Shown here piece after piece: positions 59,846-64,000 of a DNA stretch of 64,000 nucleotides. A program made the position numbers and the translations under genes. Numbering within the stretch: position 1 is the first letter of the stretch; every line of letters begins with the position of its first letter. Source of the DNA: Ectorhizobium quercum (GTDB taxonomy: Bacteria; Pseudomonadota; Alphaproteobacteria; Rhizobiales; Rhizobiaceae); assembly GCF_026552795.1 (NCBI RefSeq), contig NZ_JANFPI010000002.1:124001-188000 (forward strand), given 5' to 3'. The notes below the pieces were generated by a model. It was not told the DNA's origin and made no database searches. It worked only from the letters and a program-made list of their open reading frames with translations.

Positions 59846-60595
59846 GTGAACCATTTCAGAGCGGCCCTGCTGGCGGCTCCCCTCCTTCTGGCCGGCTGCA
59901 ACACCAGCGACGTTCTGATCCCCCGCGAGGAGATCGGCGCGGGCACCGGCACCACGCCGGTGACGCAGGAGGACACCGGCAGGATGGCCCGAAACCCGCC
60001 ACAGCAGCCTCCTCAACAGGGCACGGCCGCCTACCAGCCGCTGCCGCCGCCGCAGAACACGCTGGAAGCCCAGGCCCGGGCCTTGCAGGACGGCGCATCC
60101 GTTTCACCCGCCGCATCGCCGCCCCTTGCCGAAGCGCCGTCGCAGGATGCCGCGGACACGCCCGCGCCGCCGGCCGCCGCGGCGGCGTCGGAACAGGTCG
60201 CGTCATTGCCGCCCGCCACGGCGGCGGAAGCGACCACCATCCGTTTCCTGCCGATCATCGGAGCGCCGGTTCAGGCCGTCACGCCGCTCTCGCGCCGGCT
60301 CGGCGCGGAAGCCCGCTCGAACGGACTGACGATCAGGAGTACCGGCGACGCCGACGCCGAACACGTCCTCAAGGGTTATCTCTCCGCTTATGCCGACGGC
60401 GGGCAGGTCAATGTGGTCTATGTGTGGGATGTTCTCGACGCCGAGGGCGTGCGCCTGCACCGCATCCAGGGACAGGAAAGCGTTCAGGGCAGCGGCCCCG
60501 ATCCCTGGGCGTCGGTTCCGGCGGGGACGATGGAAACCATCGGCACCAGGACCATCGCGAGCTATCGCGAATGGCTGGCGGCCCGGCGCGGCTAA
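59846..60595 (+). CDS. Lipoprotein of unknown function
   Basis: A 249-residue lipoprotein starting at GTG 59846 with a GGGAGGA site. The signal peptide MNHFRAALLAAPLLLAGC ends in a clear lipobox (LLAGC). A low-complexity Pro/Gln/Ala-rich stretch of about 100 residues follows, then a folded domain (TIRFLPIIGAPVQAVTPLSR, VLKGYLSAYADGGQVNVVYV, ending REWLAARRG). I do not recognise the domain by name. It follows the lgt-midA-pgeF run, a fitting context but not proof of a link. Confidence 0.8.
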   Translation: MNHFRAALLAAPLLLAGCNTSDVLIPREEIGAGTGTTPVTQEDTGRMARNPPQQPPQQGTAAYQPLPPPQNTLEAQARALQDGASVSPAASPPLAEAPSQDAADTPAPPAAAAASEQVASLPPATAAEATTIRFLPIIGAPVQAVTPLSRRLGAEARSNGLTIRSTGDADAEHVLKGYLSAYADGGQVNVVYVWDVLDAEGVRLHRIQGQESVQGSGPDPWASVPAGTMETIGTRTIASYREWLAARRG

Positions 60596-60657
60596 CGGGC
60601 CGTAACGGCCGTTTTAACGACGCTTCCGGAAAAACCTGCAAAAAGCCGGAATACCGC

Positions 60658-60685
60658 TTGCAATCGCAGGCCGGAGCGGTAAAAA
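60658..60685 (+). promoter_or_regulatory. Candidate prs promoter
   Basis: TTGCAA and TAAAAA are separated by 16 bases, about 35 bases before the prs ATG. The -35 to start distance leaves room for a short leader only. Confidence 0.4.
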
Positions 60686-60719
60686 GCGCCCCATCCAGCA
60701 CGGTAACAGGCGGACCCCA

Positions 60720-61652
<933 letters not shown>

Positions 61653-61740
61653 CGGGTCAACGACGCAAATCCGCAAAAGGAAAAGCACACGGACGACCTG
61701 CCCTGCTCGGCCTACTGAAACAGTGTGCCAACCTCTCCTT

Positions 61741-61817
61741 CGTCATGGTCGGGCCTGACCCGACCATCCACCGCGGCGCTTGCGGCGTGGACCCTCGGCT
61801 CAACGCCGAGGGTGACG
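61741..61817 (+). repeat. Dispersed intergenic repeat, family A, copy 3
   Basis: A 77-base element running CGTCATGGTCGGGCCTGACC to CCGAGGGTGACG, in the same orientation as the copy at 15743. It lies between prs and the DUF779 gene. The 3' arm differs from the other copies (CTCGGCTCAACGCCGAG). Confidence 0.78.
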
Positions 61818-61881
61818 TCGAATGCGTGGTGAGGCTTTCAACAAGCCGCAGACAGCCGGTCGCCCGTGCTTCTCCATATGA

Positions 61882-62265
61882 TCAGGAGGCTGCGCCCGGG
61901 ATCAGACAGGCCTCGTCGCCGCCGAACACCCTCGAACGGGTCAGGAAGCGTCGCTCCCTGCCATTGTCGAGCGAGAACATGCCGCCCCTTCCCGGTACGA
62001 CGTCGAGAATGAGCTGGGTGTGCTTCCACACCTCGAACTGGCTGCGGCTGATATAGACCGGCACGCCGTCCACCTCGCCGAGCTTCACATCTCCGTCGCC
62101 GACGATGTAGTCGCCGGTCGGATAGAGCATCGGCGACGAGCCGTCGCAACAGCCGCCGGACTGGTGAAACAGCACATCCGGGTGGTCGCGCCGGATTTCC
62201 CGGAGAAACGCAACCGCCGCATCCGTCGCGAGCACACGCGGCTCGCCATTCACGGTCTCTTCCAT
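61882..62265 (-). CDS. DUF779-family protein next to an aldehyde dehydrogenase
   Basis: A 127-residue protein of the DUF779 family, recognisable from LFHQSGGCCDGSSPMLYPTG and VWKHTQLILDVVPGRGGMFS. The vicinal Cys-Cys may bind metal, which is an inference. DUF779 genes are commonly found next to aldehyde dehydrogenase genes, as here, but the role is unknown. An intrinsic terminator lies 19 bases upstream, so it is probably expressed by read-through or from its own start. Confidence 0.87.
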   Translation of the reverse strand: MEETVNGEPRVLATDAAVAFLREIRRDHPDVLFHQSGGCCDGSSPMLYPTGDYIVGDGDVKLGEVDGVPVYISRSQFEVWKHTQLILDVVPGRGGMFSLDNGRERRFLTRSRVFGGDEACLIPGAAS

Positions 62266-62283
62266 CGTCTTCTCCTCCTCACT

Positions 62284-62314
62284 GAAAAACCCTCGGACGG
62301 TTAACGCCCGAGGG
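62284..62314 (-). terminator. Terminator between aldehyde dehydrogenase and DUF779 genes
   Basis: On the minus strand CCCTCGG and CCGAGGG form a seven-base-pair stem around an 11-base loop, followed by TTTTTC. It lies about 70 bases past the dehydrogenase stop and ahead of the DUF779 gene. Confidence 0.8.
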
Positions 62315-62383
62315 AAGTTGGGAGTTGCAAGAGCAGATTCCGCCCGCCGACATCGGCCGGCGGGGCGGATTGAGATCGAACCG

Positions 62384-63892
<1,509 letters not shown>

Positions 63893-64000
63893 GATTTCAT
63901 CCTCCCTGATGAAAAACAGACTTGAGAACCCTCAATGACGAACAGGTTGCGACCAAAATACGCAGGAAGAAAGTCCTTTTCCCTCCGTTGACGATCAAAA

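Overview
The window is a high-GC chromosomal segment from an alphaproteobacterium, most likely a member of Rhizobiaceae/Rhizobiales. The evidence is the gene content and order: rpoD-dnaG-yqeY-carA, carB-greA, and a block of greA, LPS-type glycosyltransferases, lrp, trxB, a LysR regulator, two tandem small RNAs and an ArsR regulator. That block matches the order I know from Sinorhizobium meliloti and relatives. Genus cannot be fixed by reading alone. I see no rRNA, tRNA, CRISPR array, prophage or complete insertion sequence. The window is mostly core genome with one small accessory patch downstream of carA.

Layout. 1-4.9 kb holds a TRAP dicarboxylate-type transporter (dctP, dctQ, start of dctM, minus strand) divergent from a DctS/DctR-like two-component pair; two palindromes lie between them. 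4.9-11.3 kb holds a TctD/TctE-like two-component system, a divergent periplasmic binding protein and a tripartite tricarboxylate transporter operon (tctCBA). An 11-bp direct repeat matching a CTTAA-N6-CTTAA type box precedes tctC. 11.4-14.4 kb has a short DUF1127-like gene and the sulfate-assimilation genes cysDN. 14.5-22.5 kb has a DUF930 envelope protein, rpoD, dnaG, yqeY and carA. 22.5-24.5 kb is the accessory patch: a rhomboid protease gene lies between a complete carA and a slightly diverged, frameshifted copy of the carA 3' end, followed by a nucleotidyltransferase gene that overlaps a MATE efflux gene. 24.5-31.5 kb has MATE, a zinc metallopeptidase, carB and greA.

31.6-38 kb is a cell-surface glycosylation block: three separate glycosyltransferases, one 753-residue protein made of two fused GT4 enzymes, and an ELM1-family protein. 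It occupies the place of the LPS core locus of S. meliloti. 38-41.5 kb has lrp, trxB, an LsrB/VtlR-like LysR regulator and two tandem small RNAs of the AbcR (alpha-r15) type. Each sRNA has a near-identical promoter and a TGCAT-N7-(A/T)TGCA LysR-type box at the same spacing. This is the best regulatory find of the window.

41.5-64 kb contains an old yellow enzyme, opgC, aatA, two small unknown membrane proteins, two EamA transporters, cspA with a long leader, a BA14K protein, a MarR/OmpR-regulator/histidine-kinase trio, csaA, ybjN-proC, ubiK, an lgt-midA-pgeF run, a lipoprotein, prs, and an aldehyde dehydrogenase with a DUF779 partner. Two families of dispersed intergenic repeats occur (three and two copies). 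One of them supplies or overlaps stop codons of its neighbours.

I did not find a clearly new multi-gene system. The strongest candidates for follow-up are the LysR-box/AbcR pair, the carA-end duplication carrying the rhomboid gene, the fused glycosyltransferase, and the two-component/binding-protein/TTT module.
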